A DNA stretch of 64,000 nucleotides from Isoetes taiwanensis (Eukaryota > Streptophyta > Lycopodiopsida > Isoetales > Isoetaceae). The stretch spans positions 11,165,525 to 11,229,524 of the forward strand of contig JAJEKV010000017.1 in the NCBI GenBank assembly GCA_021234155.1, given 5' to 3'. The translations under genes were made by a program, and so were the position numbers. A model generated the notes under the pieces. The model had not been told where the DNA came from. It saw nothing but the letters and a program-made list of their open reading frames with translations, and ran no database searches. Shown here piece by piece: positions 1-10,070 of this stretch; position 1 is the first letter of the stretch, and every line of letters begins with the position of its first letter.

Positions 1-258
1 TCTCGGTGATGAGCGTGCAATGCCCGCCCGGGAGCAACCCGACCCGAGCAGCGGATCAAGTCTGAAGCCCCCTCCATATTCGACTTGGGGACGGGAAGAA
101 ACGTGACCACGCCTACAGAGAATCCTATGTGATGAAAATTTTGTTAATACAAAAGAATTTTGAGTAGATTATATGTGTAATCTTACTTAATTAAGTGGAG
201 TTAGCAAGTAATAGCTTTTGTTTTGAAAATAGGACATCTCTAGAGCAAATAGTGAGAT
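1..258. other. Unassigned sequence at window start
   Basis: The first 130 bases are GC-richer than what follows and could be the tail of a coding or retroelement segment that begins outside the window. The remainder is AT-rich. No domain, LTR boundary or RNA gene is visible. Confidence 0.3.
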
Positions 259-325
259 GTCTCACACGTCGCGCCAGGTCTAAAAACAAAACTCCAGTTT
301 TTGAGCTGGGCGCAACGTGTGAGAC
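259..325. repeat. 67-bp hairpin repeat, copy 1
   Basis: The arms GTCTCACACGT (259-269) and ACGTGTGAGAC (315-325) are perfectly complementary. After one mismatch, GCGCC (271-275) pairs with GGCGC (309-313). The loop holds a smaller A-rich/T-rich inverted repeat. A second copy starts 202 bp downstream, and both lie upstream of a TATA box. The unit may be a promoter element of a decayed retroelement or gene. That role is inferred from position only. Confidence 0.8.
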
Positions 326-460
326 CTTGCCCAAATTTGCCCAAATCACCTCCAAACCGACCAAGTAAGGGGGTCAATTACGCTAACTTTCGATAAGCCT
401 AGCATGATTAGACCCTTAGATCACCCAAATTGGACAAGTTTTGACCAAAATGGGGCCGAT

Positions 461-527
461 GTCTCACACATCGCGCCAGGAGCAAAAACAAAACTTCAGT
501 TTTTGATCTGGGCGCAACGTGTGAGAC
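461..527. repeat. 67-bp hairpin repeat, copy 2
   Basis: This copy has the same length and design as copy 1. The left arm (461-477) carries one change that weakens the pairing, while the right arm (511-527) is unchanged. Between the two copies lies about 135 bp of unrelated AT-rich sequence. Confidence 0.8.
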
Positions 528-719
528 CTCCTAGCATTTTCTCCACCATGCCATATTCAATTGATCTCTAACTTGTTGCAATAGGTTCATTAGATAATCC
601 AGTGATGCTCAAACCCTCAAATTAGTCTTCTAATTCCCATTTGGACCTCAACATAGGCTAGAATTGCCCAACTCCAAGAGTTTTTTGAGTCACCCAAAAA
701 TTAGGGTTTTCCCCTTCTC

Positions 720-727
720 TATAAATA
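720..727 (+). promoter_or_regulatory. TATA box of a putative plant Pol II promoter
   Basis: TATAAATA follows a pyrimidine-rich run and is followed by GG, as in strong plant and LTR promoters. An initiation site about 30 bp downstream would place the start near 750-755, some 90 bp before the ATG at 841. The twin hairpins lie 195-460 bp upstream. Confidence 0.5.
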
Positions 728-840
728 GGTCCCCATTTCTCGCTTAGCACCCTACAAGTTTGCTCTTGACCTTTTAGGTGATTTTCCAGCTCCCTGAGGC
801 GCTTTTGCATCCGTTTGTTAGTCTCATCTTCCCTAGATCC

Positions 841-2367
841 ATGGCAACTGCTGACTTCAGGCGATGGTACAGCGCCAGTGCCCATGCTGCCGAGGCTGAC
901 GTCAACGACATTTTCCGAGTCTTCCGGAAAGACATAGATGTCCAGGCCACTTTGCACGCAACCCCAGCATATAGACAAGTTCTGTCCGAGTTCCAAGCTA
1001 GGGTAGGACCGTCCTTAGTGCAGCTTCCCCCTTGTACAGGCTACTTTGTTCCCAGGCAATCCCTTCAAGCAGCCTTGGGTGATATTCCAAACATTGCCAA
1101 GTACCTGACCAACAAGGCCCAGAGGTTGCCAGACTACATGGTCTTGACAGTTGACAGGACCAAGTATTTCTCTTACACCGCTTCCTTGGCAATTTTTCTC
1201 TCCCACCGTGCCGAAAATCCCATGGGGGAAACCTCTATCCCTCCCATGAATGTGGACCCCTTAGCCTCCTCGGCCGAGCGGCTCCTTTTCTGCGGTACCA
1301 GCGGAGCAAGAAGGAAGGGAAGAAGGCGAAGAATCAGAAGAAGAGGACTACGCCGAGCTTCGATCCAATGGAAAAGCGTGACCAGCGAGCGGGAGTTGCG
1401 AAATTGAGAACGGAGCCGGCGGACCCTCAGAATCGCTCCACCACTTGGGCTAGGTATCACAAGCCTAGCCCCCATCATCATCGACGGCCAGTACACGCTC
1501 TGTGACATCCGAACCTCCCCCAATCTCGCGAGGAAAGGAGTATCGACTTCGAGTGCTGCACTAACCTGGCGGCAACAACCTGCATGGATGATTTCATTGT
1601 CAGGGGGGCTTCCCGCCCACTTCAAGTAAGAAGCCGAAACACTTACCTGCGAGAGTCGACTTCGACATCAAGCCTCGGCAAAATATCGGGCATATGATGG
1701 AAGCTTGGGAACTCCGGCGAAGAGGAGTTTTATGCCATCCGAGGCAGATGGGAATCCGTGGCAAGACCTCAAGCATTTTAATGCCGAGCTCTTGACACCA
1801 GCCCACCACGGATGTAGAAGAGGCGAGTTCGACCTCAAACGAGCTTCATCAACAGTTAGGGACTACATAGAGTTCATCGAGGTGGAGGTCGGCGAGGTAT
1901 GCCGGAAGACACAGAGCTGCTGCGGGCAAGGAGGCGAAGACTTCGACAATGACGCTGCAACCAGTCAACTGCGATACTATCTCCCCTAGCTGGCGGGCCG
2001 GGAGAATAAGCGGTAATACACCGCAAATTCAGCCCCGTGGGCCCGAGAGGGAGTATTCATGCTCATCGCTCAGCTCGGGCTTTTGGCCGGCATGCTGCGG
2101 CTAAGCTGCCAACATCGACTATGCCGTCTTAGTCAAGAGAGCGGCGGCACTCGACATCTTCGACTTCGCCATACCTCCCCTCGGGCCGGGGAAGACCGGC
2201 GATGACCTTAACTTACACCTCCGGGCAGCGGGGTAGAGGAATTGGTGACAGCTTTGCAGGGCGGGTCATCAACCAACGTCCTCAGGAACTTGGGACGCTC
2301 GGTAGGAATGGCCCAAGTTAAGAAGTTCCTCGAGGATAACCCATCCTACCGGCGATTTCAAGAATAG
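841..2367 (+). pseudogene. Decayed, unrecognised protein gene (about 500 codons, several frameshifts)
   Basis: I do not recognise this protein. The first segment is open from an ATG at 841 (start MATADFRRWY) to about 1310. Coherent, stop-free coding then continues in shifted frames. A lysine-rich stretch covers about 1311-1440. A segment containing IIIDGQYTLCDIRTSP covers about 1455-1626, and further segments lie near 1640-1740 and 1830-1985. One starting DYAVLVKRAAALDIFDF begins near 2118, and the last ends KKFLEDNPSYRRFQE at the stop at 2365-2367. The earlier in-frame ATG at 778 is less likely because the promoter places the mRNA start near 750 and the residues up to 841 look like leader. 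There is no zinc knuckle, protease, RT or integrase motif. It could be an extra ORF of a retroelement, a captured host gene or an endogenous viral gene. The sequence alone does not decide. Confidence 0.5.
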
Positions 2368-2509
2368 TTAGACTCTTGATCCCGGGGGCGTTGTATTAAG
2401 ATATTATATAATATAAAAATAATTTCTTTTGCACTTTAAATGTTTTGTTGACGTATTTTCTTCCACAATTATACCAACAAACATATATAATGCAAGAGAA
2501 CAAATAAAA
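2368..2509. other. AT-rich gap before the first chromovirus
   Basis: This AT-rich stretch separates the decayed gene from the first recognisable gag codons. No LTR end or primer binding site is visible, so the 5' end of the downstream element has been lost. Confidence 0.4.
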
Positions 2510-2534
2510 CTAACCATATAGCCATGACCTACTT

Positions 2535-3483
2535 GTGCATGCAGCTAGAAGCACAAGATCAGCAGAACAACAACGGCGAAACCATAGGGAAGAACAGAGT
2601 CCGCCTAGGCCGCACCCGGCAAGGAGCCTATATGAGGCATTTGGAGCCATGACCCCAGAGGAGGAAATGTCACAGATGAGGACGGACCTCGAGCAGATAA
2701 AGGCTTTCACAGTGCGCTGGCGCGGGGAGTTGGTTCGGGCCGGCAACGCCGGTTGCCACAAGCATCGGCTTCGGAAGCGGGGAAAGGACAAGAGGAGGGA
2801 GCAAGAGAAGGAGGTCCCCGAGCACGGAATCCTCCGACTCAAGCTCGGACTCAGACTCTGATTTCGCGGAAGAGGCTGAACCATCTGAGACCGGCGGGAC
2901 AGCAGAACCTAAGAGAGGCAAGACCTCCGACTACCAGAAGAAGGTAGACTCTGCATTGGGAAACGTTTGGAAGGCCAGGAAGCTGGAGCAATTCTCAGGC
3001 GAGAACAGGTCAGGCATGGAGGCAGAGGCTTGGCTCGATGAGATGAGTGAGTATGGTAACGCCTATGGTATGAAGGACAAGGATAAAGGCAGGGTGCAAC
3101 AAACCAACCCGCCAAGGGCGAAACACATTTGGTGGAAGGGGTATGCCAAGGCCCATGGCTTAAGCAGGGATGCTTGCAGGTTCAGAAAGTTTGCTAAAGC
3201 TTTCAAGCGCCATTACGTCCCAAGAGAGCACAAGTCCAACATGATGCAGCAGTTCTACAGGTTGCAACAGGGAAACAAATCAGTCCAGAAATATACAGAG
3301 GAATTCATGAGACTAAGGCTTTATGTGCCAAAGTTGAGTGAAAAGCATGCAGTGGAGAGCTATATTGAGGGGTTGAATGATGAGATCCGCAAGCTTGTAA
3401 GGGCAATAAGCCGTAAGACAGTATCAGAAGCAGAGTCCAAGGCAATAAGCTTGCAAGGGACGGGGCCTCAGAATAGCGGGTAG
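2535..3483 (+). pseudogene. Gag of chromovirus copy 1
   Basis: Structural capsid protein that packages element RNA. The N-terminal part (about 2535-2830) is frameshifted; one frame there has an acidic helical stretch around MTPEEEMSQM. A serine/aspartate/glutamate-rich linker leads into the capsid-like core (2956-3483). The core includes SDYQKKVDSALGNVW, AEAWLDEM, YRLQQGN, YTEEFMRLRL and SYIEGLNDEIR. These blocks match copy 2 closely, which fixes the family. The frame ends at 3481-3483, and the zinc-knuckle region beyond it is scrambled. Confidence 0.85.
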
Positions 3484-4480
3484 AGGCAGCGGTACTGGGG
3501 ATAAAGGCAAGGCAACGGGAGTTATAGCCCCAGGGCAGCCAGCCCCGGTCCAGCTAGAGCCCCATATAGTGGGCAACCGAGGAAGCGGCAGAGAAGAAGC
3601 GGTGTCCTTCAAGGAAAAGCGGGAGGGGTCAAACTACTCCAAAGCGGTCGATCCTTTTGCGAGCAATGCCAAGGAAAAGAGGCAAGAGTGCATAGAAAGC
3701 AGCTTTGCTTCAGTGTTTCCAGCCAGGCCATAGGGCGTGAGCGCCCCTTACGTCATGGCCTTGGCCTTCGCGGAGTTGGGAGGATGGGACACTCGACGAC
3801 GGCGGCAGGCAGCCCGCGACTATATTCGGTGAGTGTCATATCTTTGCCGCAATAGACACGTAACAACAAAACGAACTGCCCGATCTTGACAACCGCCCGA
3901 TCTTGACCTGCGGACCCGAGAGAAAGATAAGCTTGTGGCGGCAGTCACGAGTAAGATAGCCCGCGATTGCGGTGCTCATGCGGGAAGAGCGTGTGGTAGC
4001 GTATGATTCCAGGAAGATGAACGACGGCCTTGAAAGCAGCTACCGGCGCATGATCTGGAGTTGCTAGCCATTGTCAGAGCACTAAGGATTTGGAGGCATT
4101 ATTTCTTTGGGAAGGAAGTTTCAGTTGGATATTGATCACCAGAGCCTTCAATATATCTTCACCCAACCACTCCTCAACCTAAGGCAAAGGAGGTGGATGG
4201 AATTCCTTGAGGAGTATGATTTTGACATAGTGTATAAGCCCGTCAAGCTTAATGTTGTTGCTTGAGATGCCCTCTCCGAGGCCATTAAGGACGAACGCAT
4301 TGTAATGCTATATCAACTCTTTTCGAGTGAGTTTGGTAAGAAAATTGAGGAGACATTGCCATTGGATAATGATTTCAAGGAAGTATGGGCAAGCCTCTCT
4401 AGGGAGGCTAGAAACAGGATGAGAGGAAGCCTTCAAACATTATAAGAAGGAAGGCAACTGTTATACCATAAAGACAAGTT
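3484..4480 (+). pseudogene. Collapsed protease-to-RNase H region of copy 1
   Basis: The sequence passes from the start of the protease region (about 3829) to RNase H (about 3985) in about 155 bp. The equivalent span in copy 2 (9449 to about 11015) is about 1.57 kb, so roughly 1.4 kb encoding protease and RT is gone. RNase H blocks remain: ELLAIVRALRIWRHY (about 4058-4103), QSLQYIFTQPLLNLRQRRW (about 4140-4197) and EFLEEYDFDIVYKP. A stop interrupts the following DALS block at about 4263. A duplicated 13-mer, GCCCGATCTTGAC, lies at about 3877-3906 near the deletion. Confidence 0.8.
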
Positions 4481-5423
4481 GTGCGTGCGAATCATCGTGT
4501 AAGGAAGTTGATTCTCCACGATACCCACAAGAGTCCAATAGCTGGCCACGGAGGATTCATGAAGACATATTTCAAAGTCTTGCGCCGGCTATTATTGGCG
4601 GGGATGAAGAAGCAAGTAGCTTCGCTACATCAAGGAATGTCATTTATGTCGGCCAGGGCGAAGCGGGCAGCAATTCGGGGGCATTGGAACCCTTAAGCGG
4701 TGCCAAACGCTAAGTGGGAGGTCATCAGCATGGACTTCATAACAGGGCTTCTAAGGACAGTAAGAGGGAAGGATGCCTTAATGGTAGTGGTCGACAAGTT
4801 GTTGAAGATGGCACATTTTGTGCCTTGCAGGACCACAGACACGGCTATGGATACAGCGAAGCTCTTCACCAAAGAAATCTTCAGGCTCCATGGCATGCCA
4901 AGGGAGATCATCTCCGACAGAGATCCGAAGTTCATGAGTGCCTTTTGGCAAGACCTCTTTGCGACAATTCGGCGAAGCTATCCATGAGCCGCGACCTATC
5001 ATCCTCGGGCCGGATGGGCAAACGGAGCGGACCAACAGGATTTTGGAGGATATGCTACGAAACTATGTTTGGAACAAGCAAGGTATGTGGGAAGAATTTA
5101 TTCACTTGGTGGAGTTTGCGTATAATAGCACCAAGCAAGAATCATCCCAAATGTCGCCGTTTATGATCAACTACGGCTATCAATGCCTAACTCCAGACAC
5201 TTGGCACAATCCCGTGTCAAAAGTAGAGGTTTCGCGAACAAATGTTGGCCCGACATCGCGGCGGTGGTGGAAGAAGTTCGAGGATATCTTACGGCGGCAA
5301 AAGGAGTCGACAAAAGAGCATCGTAGACAAGCATCGAACGGTCGAGAGAGTTCAAGTTGGCGGCGCGGCGTATGGCTCAAAGATCAAGGTGAAGCAGGCG
5401 AAGCTCCGCATCAGAAATTGTAA
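4481..5423 (+). pseudogene. Integrase of chromovirus copy 1
   Basis: Integrase joins element cDNA to host DNA. The N-terminal zinc region starts KLILHDTHKSPIAGHGGF, but its cysteine half is frameshifted, so the HHCC site is broken. The catalytic core shows the first aspartate in SMDFITGL (about 4730) and the second in ISDRDPKFMSAFWQDL (about 4911-4958). After a frameshift it continues with QTERTNRILEDMLRNY. The frame then runs through LVEFAYNSTKQESSQMSPF to the linker. Frames change near 4970 and 5240. Confidence 0.85.
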
Positions 5424-5835
5424 GAAGCTTGCTTCAAGGTGGGCTGGACCTTTCAGAATAGCCCAGAGAGTAGGAAATCAATCCTACAAGTTAGACTTGC
5501 CGGCACACCTAAAGATTCATAAAGTCTTCCACGTGAGTTTATTGAAGAAGCATACCCCAAATCCAGACGAAGTCTTGGATACTCCAACGTTGTTGGAAAT
5601 GATGGAGGAGCAGCTGGAAATAGTTTCAGAATTGATTCTTGATAAAGCCTTCAAGAAAACAAGGAGATCAGAGTTTCTGCAATATTTGGTCAAGTGGAAA
5701 CACTTGCCCGTGGAAGACGCGACATGGGTACTTAAGAAAGATCTATTAAAGCAGTACCCACAGTTTATGGAGCAATGGGACGGCAAGGTCATCTCCGAAG
5801 AAATCGGCTCAGGCATGTCGATTTGTGTAGATTAA
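5374..5835 (+). pseudogene. Integrase C-terminus and chromodomain of copy 1
   Basis: The GPY/F-type module (SRWAGPFRIAQRVGNQSYKLDLP) is followed by FHVSLLKKHTPNPDE and a chromodomain. The chromodomain includes ELILDKAFKKTRRSEFLQY, LVKWKHLPVEDATW and LKQYPQFMEQW. Chromodomains of this kind bind modified histone H3 and steer insertion to heterochromatin. This part is open to a TAA at 5833-5835. Only the frame join upstream is broken. Confidence 0.9.
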
Positions 5836-5860
5836 TTCTATGTTAAGATTAATCTACACA
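5824..5860. repeat. Perfect 13-bp hairpin over the pol stop codon
   Basis: TGTGTAGATTAAT (5824-5836) and ATTAATCTACACA (5848-5860) are exact reverse complements with an 11-base loop. The pol stop codon lies inside the left arm. It may be an RNA structure or a chance palindrome. Confidence 0.75.
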
Positions 5861-6719
5861 TGCAACCTATGCTAAGGTATGGGTTGCATGCGTTGTTACC
5901 GATGATGAGACCGCTACGGTGATCTCTAGGACGTGGTGTAATGTCAATGTAGGCATGACCGCGGTTCCGCTTGGTTGAGTGGAAGGTAGATTAGAAAGTC
6001 TACTTCTGTTCCACGGAAGTAGACGACCTCGAGAGAAAAGAGGTCATTCAGGAATGCATTGATAGGGAAAGCACCTCTAGTCAATGCCTACGGGGAGGAC
6101 CCTATCCTTCACGCCCCATATACGGGAAGGACCCTATCCTCCACGTTAGGCAACTAAAGGTGTAGGCATGAGCGCCATATAGGCATTATAGGGCGCTGTC
6201 TCCTTGGCCACCATGGAAGAAGCATCCTCTTCCTACGCCGGGAGATTAGCCATGCATTCATGTAGATAGGTGGGGTGGTCACCTTATAACCAAAATTTTT
6301 ATTAATAATTAAAATGGTACTAACGTAGTGTCGACCTGCAGGCCAATAGAGCGCTCCGGAGGGCAAGGAGGTCGAGCTACGAAGAATTGCAACACAAATT
6401 TTGTTGGAATGTGTTGCAAGGAATGAAGAGTACCTCGAACGATAATTATATATATGAAATATTAAAATTTTGATAAACAAAAATGTCGTGATAAGTGAAA
6501 TTATTGAGTAACTTGTTTTAATGATGTTACGAATTGATAAGTTATTTCATAAGATAATGGCGTAATAATGTTCTAAAAATATTACCTTAAGGTAATCCTA
6601 ATAAATGTGTAATTATTATAGTAGTATATTGTATGCATCAGGTTGATTGCAGGTTAGCAGGATCCCAAGGTGGGGAGACCCACGATGCTGCGGACAACAT
6701 CATTTCAAGGTGGGGAGAA
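5861..6719 (+). other. Non-coding spacer between pol and 3' LTR, copy 1
   Basis: About 860 bp separate the pol stop from the LTR. A second perfect 9-bp hairpin (GTCTACTTC 5998-6006 with GAAGTAGAC 6016-6024) and a duplicated GGACCCTATCCT motif are present. A similar long spacer exists in copy 2, so it is a family trait. The purine-rich AAGGTGGGGAGAA ends at 6719 and is the likely polypurine tract priming plus-strand DNA. Confidence 0.7.
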
Positions 6720-8305
6720 TGTGACGTTCCAGCACAGTATACGGTCCCAGGACGTATACTGTACTGCCTCGTCACGCGTACACGCCACCCCGACTGACGT
6801 GTACGCCGACGTCTAGCCAAGCAGGTAGCCCCTAGGGGGCAACTTGCAAAGTGTGTGTGCATTTATTAATGTGCACATTTACCAATGTGCACATTTATCT
6901 AGGTGCACACTTTCCCATGTGGACACCTTTATGCCACCTAGCCATTAAAGGCAAGTGGGCCATACCCAATTATCCCACATGCTTAAAGGGATAATTGGAA
7001 ACCCTAGCCCTAACCCCTTGTCTATTTAGGTTAAGGAAACCCTAACTTGCTATTTTCGTCCATAGGGTTTTAGAGCTATGTTTTGCTCGCTCAAAGGGTC
7101 AAAACCGCCTCCCAGACTCTGTCTGAGCAAATTGCGCCATTAGTTTTCCTTGTTGGCTCCATCTTCAAGCAGTTCAGCAGGATGGTCGAACTCAGGGCAG
7201 GAGGAGCGAGCCAAGGATCAGGTATTTAGTCAATTTAATAGCCTAAACCGTCTTCCAGTCATTGTATCAGTAGGTTTAGCCTATTAAATTGCCCATAGCA
7301 GCCAATTAGATTCTCAGGTACCAGACTCTAACTAAAGAACATAACTCTATGATATAGATTAGATTTAGTTCTTTAGTTCTTCTATGATGTATATGGATGA
7401 TGTATCTCTGTGAACTCCTTGTATTGGGAAGGGGGGTAGAGACCCTAAAGCTTGGTAGTTGATGCTCCTAGATTAGCCTCTCTAGCACACTGTAGATTCG
7501 GCCTGTGCACAGGAGCCACACCTGGTTGTGGGTGAAGGGGCCAGACTGGCTTATAAAGAGGTTCGTGTTCTGACTCTTCAAAGATCCCTCTGGTGTGTAA
7601 AGTCTACCGGGGATCATTGTGGACTAGGTCTAATGGCTTGCCACTGCGTGTGGGCAAGGCATGGGCTCGACACCCGTGGAGTGATGCGTCACTCTCCAGT
7701 GGGTTCAAGTCGAATAAGGGTAGTGGCCAGTCACCTTGAGTCAGCATGTAGATCTCTGGAGGGAGAGATCCCTACCTGCCCCATCGGAACTGGGGAGATG
7801 CAACCCAGGAATAGCCCCTTTGGCTATGCATCCGGCGGGCTACAGTCAGGTCCCAACACTTTTCAGCCTATTCTGCAAAGTGTGCACAAGAGGGGCGGAT
7901 GGAGTGGACAACCCTAAGCCATGTTCTCATACCAGCCAAATCCATTGCCATGAATTCTGTCTGCAATAAACTCTGGAGACCCAAGCCGTCAGTCACCCCT
8001 TGAGTCTGAGCCTTGGGTAGGATTTCCCATGTGAGGTATTGATCGTTGTCTATGCAGATGTGTGATGAGCCACCCTACGAGGTGGTATGTGATATTGATG
8101 TTGTGTACTGACATGTATGTTTACGCTTCCGCAGCTAGGTCGACCCTGAGGGAGACAGGGTAAATGACCCCTTCATTCTTCCCACTGGAACTCATCAAGG
8201 TTGCAGTGATACGTGGAGGGCCCTGTATCAGTGTGGAGCTGGTATGGGGGATGAACTCCTGTTTGTATACGGTGAGAGTACCGTATATGAGTAGGGGACG
8301 TCACA
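6720..8305 (+). repeat. Chromovirus LTR (3' LTR of copy 1)
   Basis: The 1,586-bp LTR has the inverted ends TGTGACGT (6720) and ACGTCACA (8305). It is preceded by a polypurine tract. Near the left end ACAGTATACG pairs with CGTATACTGT, and near the right end TATACGGT pairs with ACCGTATA. AAACCCTAA-like motifs and TCTATTTAGG at about 7019-7030 could belong to the promoter. It is homologous to the LTR at 13748 along most of its length but clearly diverged, so the two are not a pair from one insertion. Small ORFs inside it are not convincing genes. Confidence 0.88.
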
Positions 8306-8326
8306 CTACAGTGGGCAACACCACTA

Positions 8327-10070
8327 ATGCATGCTCAAGAGTACGGACCTCCACCACCACCTGTCGGAGGTATTGACGAAGCTTCTCAGCCGGAAAGGAA
8401 GGAAAATCAGGCTGCAGAGAAGGATAGAAAGAGGAAAAGAAGAGACAGGAGGAGTCCATCCCCTTCCAGCGCTAGCAGATCGAAGACCTCATACAGTGGA
8501 TTCGACAGTAGCTCCGACAGTGAATCAGACACATCGCAGGGCAGAAACAAGAACAGAAAAACAGATGACTACCAAAAGAAGGTAGATAGTGCAATGAGCA
8601 ATGTCTGGAAGACAAGAAAGTTGGGACAGTTCTCGGGTAAGGACAGGTCAGGTATGGAGGTAGAAGCATGGCTTGACGAGATAGAAGAATTCGGAAACTC
8701 TTATGGAATGAAAGATAAGGACATAGGTAAAGTGGCAACGGCAAACTTGATAGGGCCAGCCAGAATATGGTGGAAACAAGCTGAGAAGAAACAATTGCAG
8801 GTTTAGGACTTTCAACAAGGCATTCCGTAAGCACTATGTGCCGAGATTCCACACGAGTAGGCAGATACAACAGTTTTACAGGCTGGATCAGGGCAACTTA
8901 TCCGTAGCCAAGTACACTGAAGAGTTCATGAGGTTGAGACTCAATGTCCCTAGGATCACGAAAAGACAAGCCATGGATGGATACATTGAAGGGTTGAACA
9001 ACAACATTAAGAGGTTGGTTCGGGCAATCAACCCAAGGACAGTCGGGGAGGCTGAGGATAAGGCTTTGAGTTTGGAGGAAGCACCAATAACTCCAGGGCA
9101 GAAACAGCTACCATTCAAAAGGAAGACAACAGGGCAGTATCAAACTAGACAGGCGGTCTTTATGCCAGCAGGAGGCCAGTACCAAGGAAAAGCTCAGGGG
9201 AAGTCTTTTGGAGATCGCAGGCCACAGGAAGGATCAGGAGGCAAGTCAATTAAATTTCTCCTAGACAGCATCCCAAAGGAGAAAAGACAGGAATGCATAA
9301 AGAAGAAATCGTGCCAGCCAGGGCACCGAACGCACAATTGCCCCTTCATCATGCAGGCAACACTAGCTGAACTTGCCAATTGGGAATCACCAGCCGAGGG
9401 AGATGAAGAAGAAGGCGACCAACAGGAACCCCAAGACTTCATAGAAGGTGAGTGTAAAATTTGTGCAGCCATTGAGTCAGGGGATGTTAAGAATCAGTCT
9501 ACAATAATCTCGGCGAAAGGAATTATAGATAGCAAGCCATATATAGTCTTGATAGACACAGGTAGTTCCCATAACTTTGCCTCTCCAAGGCTTGCTGCTC
9601 TCATAAAGAATAAGATCTTGAAGTCCAAGCCAAGGCCAGTCAGCATAGCAAGTGCCATTCGCCACACTAAGGGGAGGAGAATCAGTTTTGACCTAGATCT
9701 TAGTGGAAGCAAGTGGCCGATGGGCGCCAAAGTTATGGACATTGGGAAATATGACCTCATAGTAGGAATGGAGTTCCTAAGGCCAGCAAAAGCTATGATA
9801 GATTGTGACCGCAACGAAATCTCTATGACGGCGCCGGACGGCAATCGATACATAGTAAAAGGTAAGAAGGTAACTTCAGCTATGCAATATATCTCTATGA
9901 AGCAGTTGAGGAAAAACATAATAAGGAACAGGGTGGACTACATCTTGAGGCTAGAGGCAGTTGACCCAAGTAAAGCAAAGGGAATTGAGTTAAGTGGAAA
10001 TCAGTTGCCTAAGCTAATAGCAAGGCTCATTAAGGAGTTTAATGATGTATTCACGGATGAAATCCGTTAG
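8327..10070 (+). pseudogene. Gag and protease of copy 2
   Basis: The first frame (8327-8806) carries a basic/serine-rich linker, then DDYQKKVDSAMSNVW and EAWLDEIEEFGNSYGM. After a small frameshift at about 8807-8837 the second frame (to 10070) gives YRLDQGNLSVAKYTEEF, DGYIEGLNNNIKRLVRA and an aberrant zinc knuckle near 9290-9340. The cysteine spacing of that knuckle is not the usual CX2CX4HX4C. The aspartic protease follows with VLIDTGSSHNFASPRL (9546-9593) and KYDLIVGMEFL. Retropepsin acts as a dimer to cleave the Gag-Pol polyprotein. The frame ends at a TAG (10068-10070), after which RT sequence continues in frame, so this is a nonsense mutation. Confidence 0.88.

Larger units (their letters stand above)
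2510..8305 (+). mobile_element. Ty3/gypsy chromovirus, copy 1 (5'-truncated, internally deleted)
   Basis: The order is gag, a short protease remnant, RNase H, integrase, chromodomain, non-coding spacer, polypurine tract and 3' LTR. This is the chromovirus order. There is no 5' LTR or primer binding site upstream of gag. Comparison with copy 2 shows that protease and all of RT are missing. The copy is dead, with frameshifts and stops throughout. Confidence 0.9.

Noticed and set aside
7528-7969. Two overlapping + strand open frames inside the chromovirus LTR
   Set aside because: They lie in LTR sequence that diverges without respect to codons in the 13748 copy, and no domain is visible.
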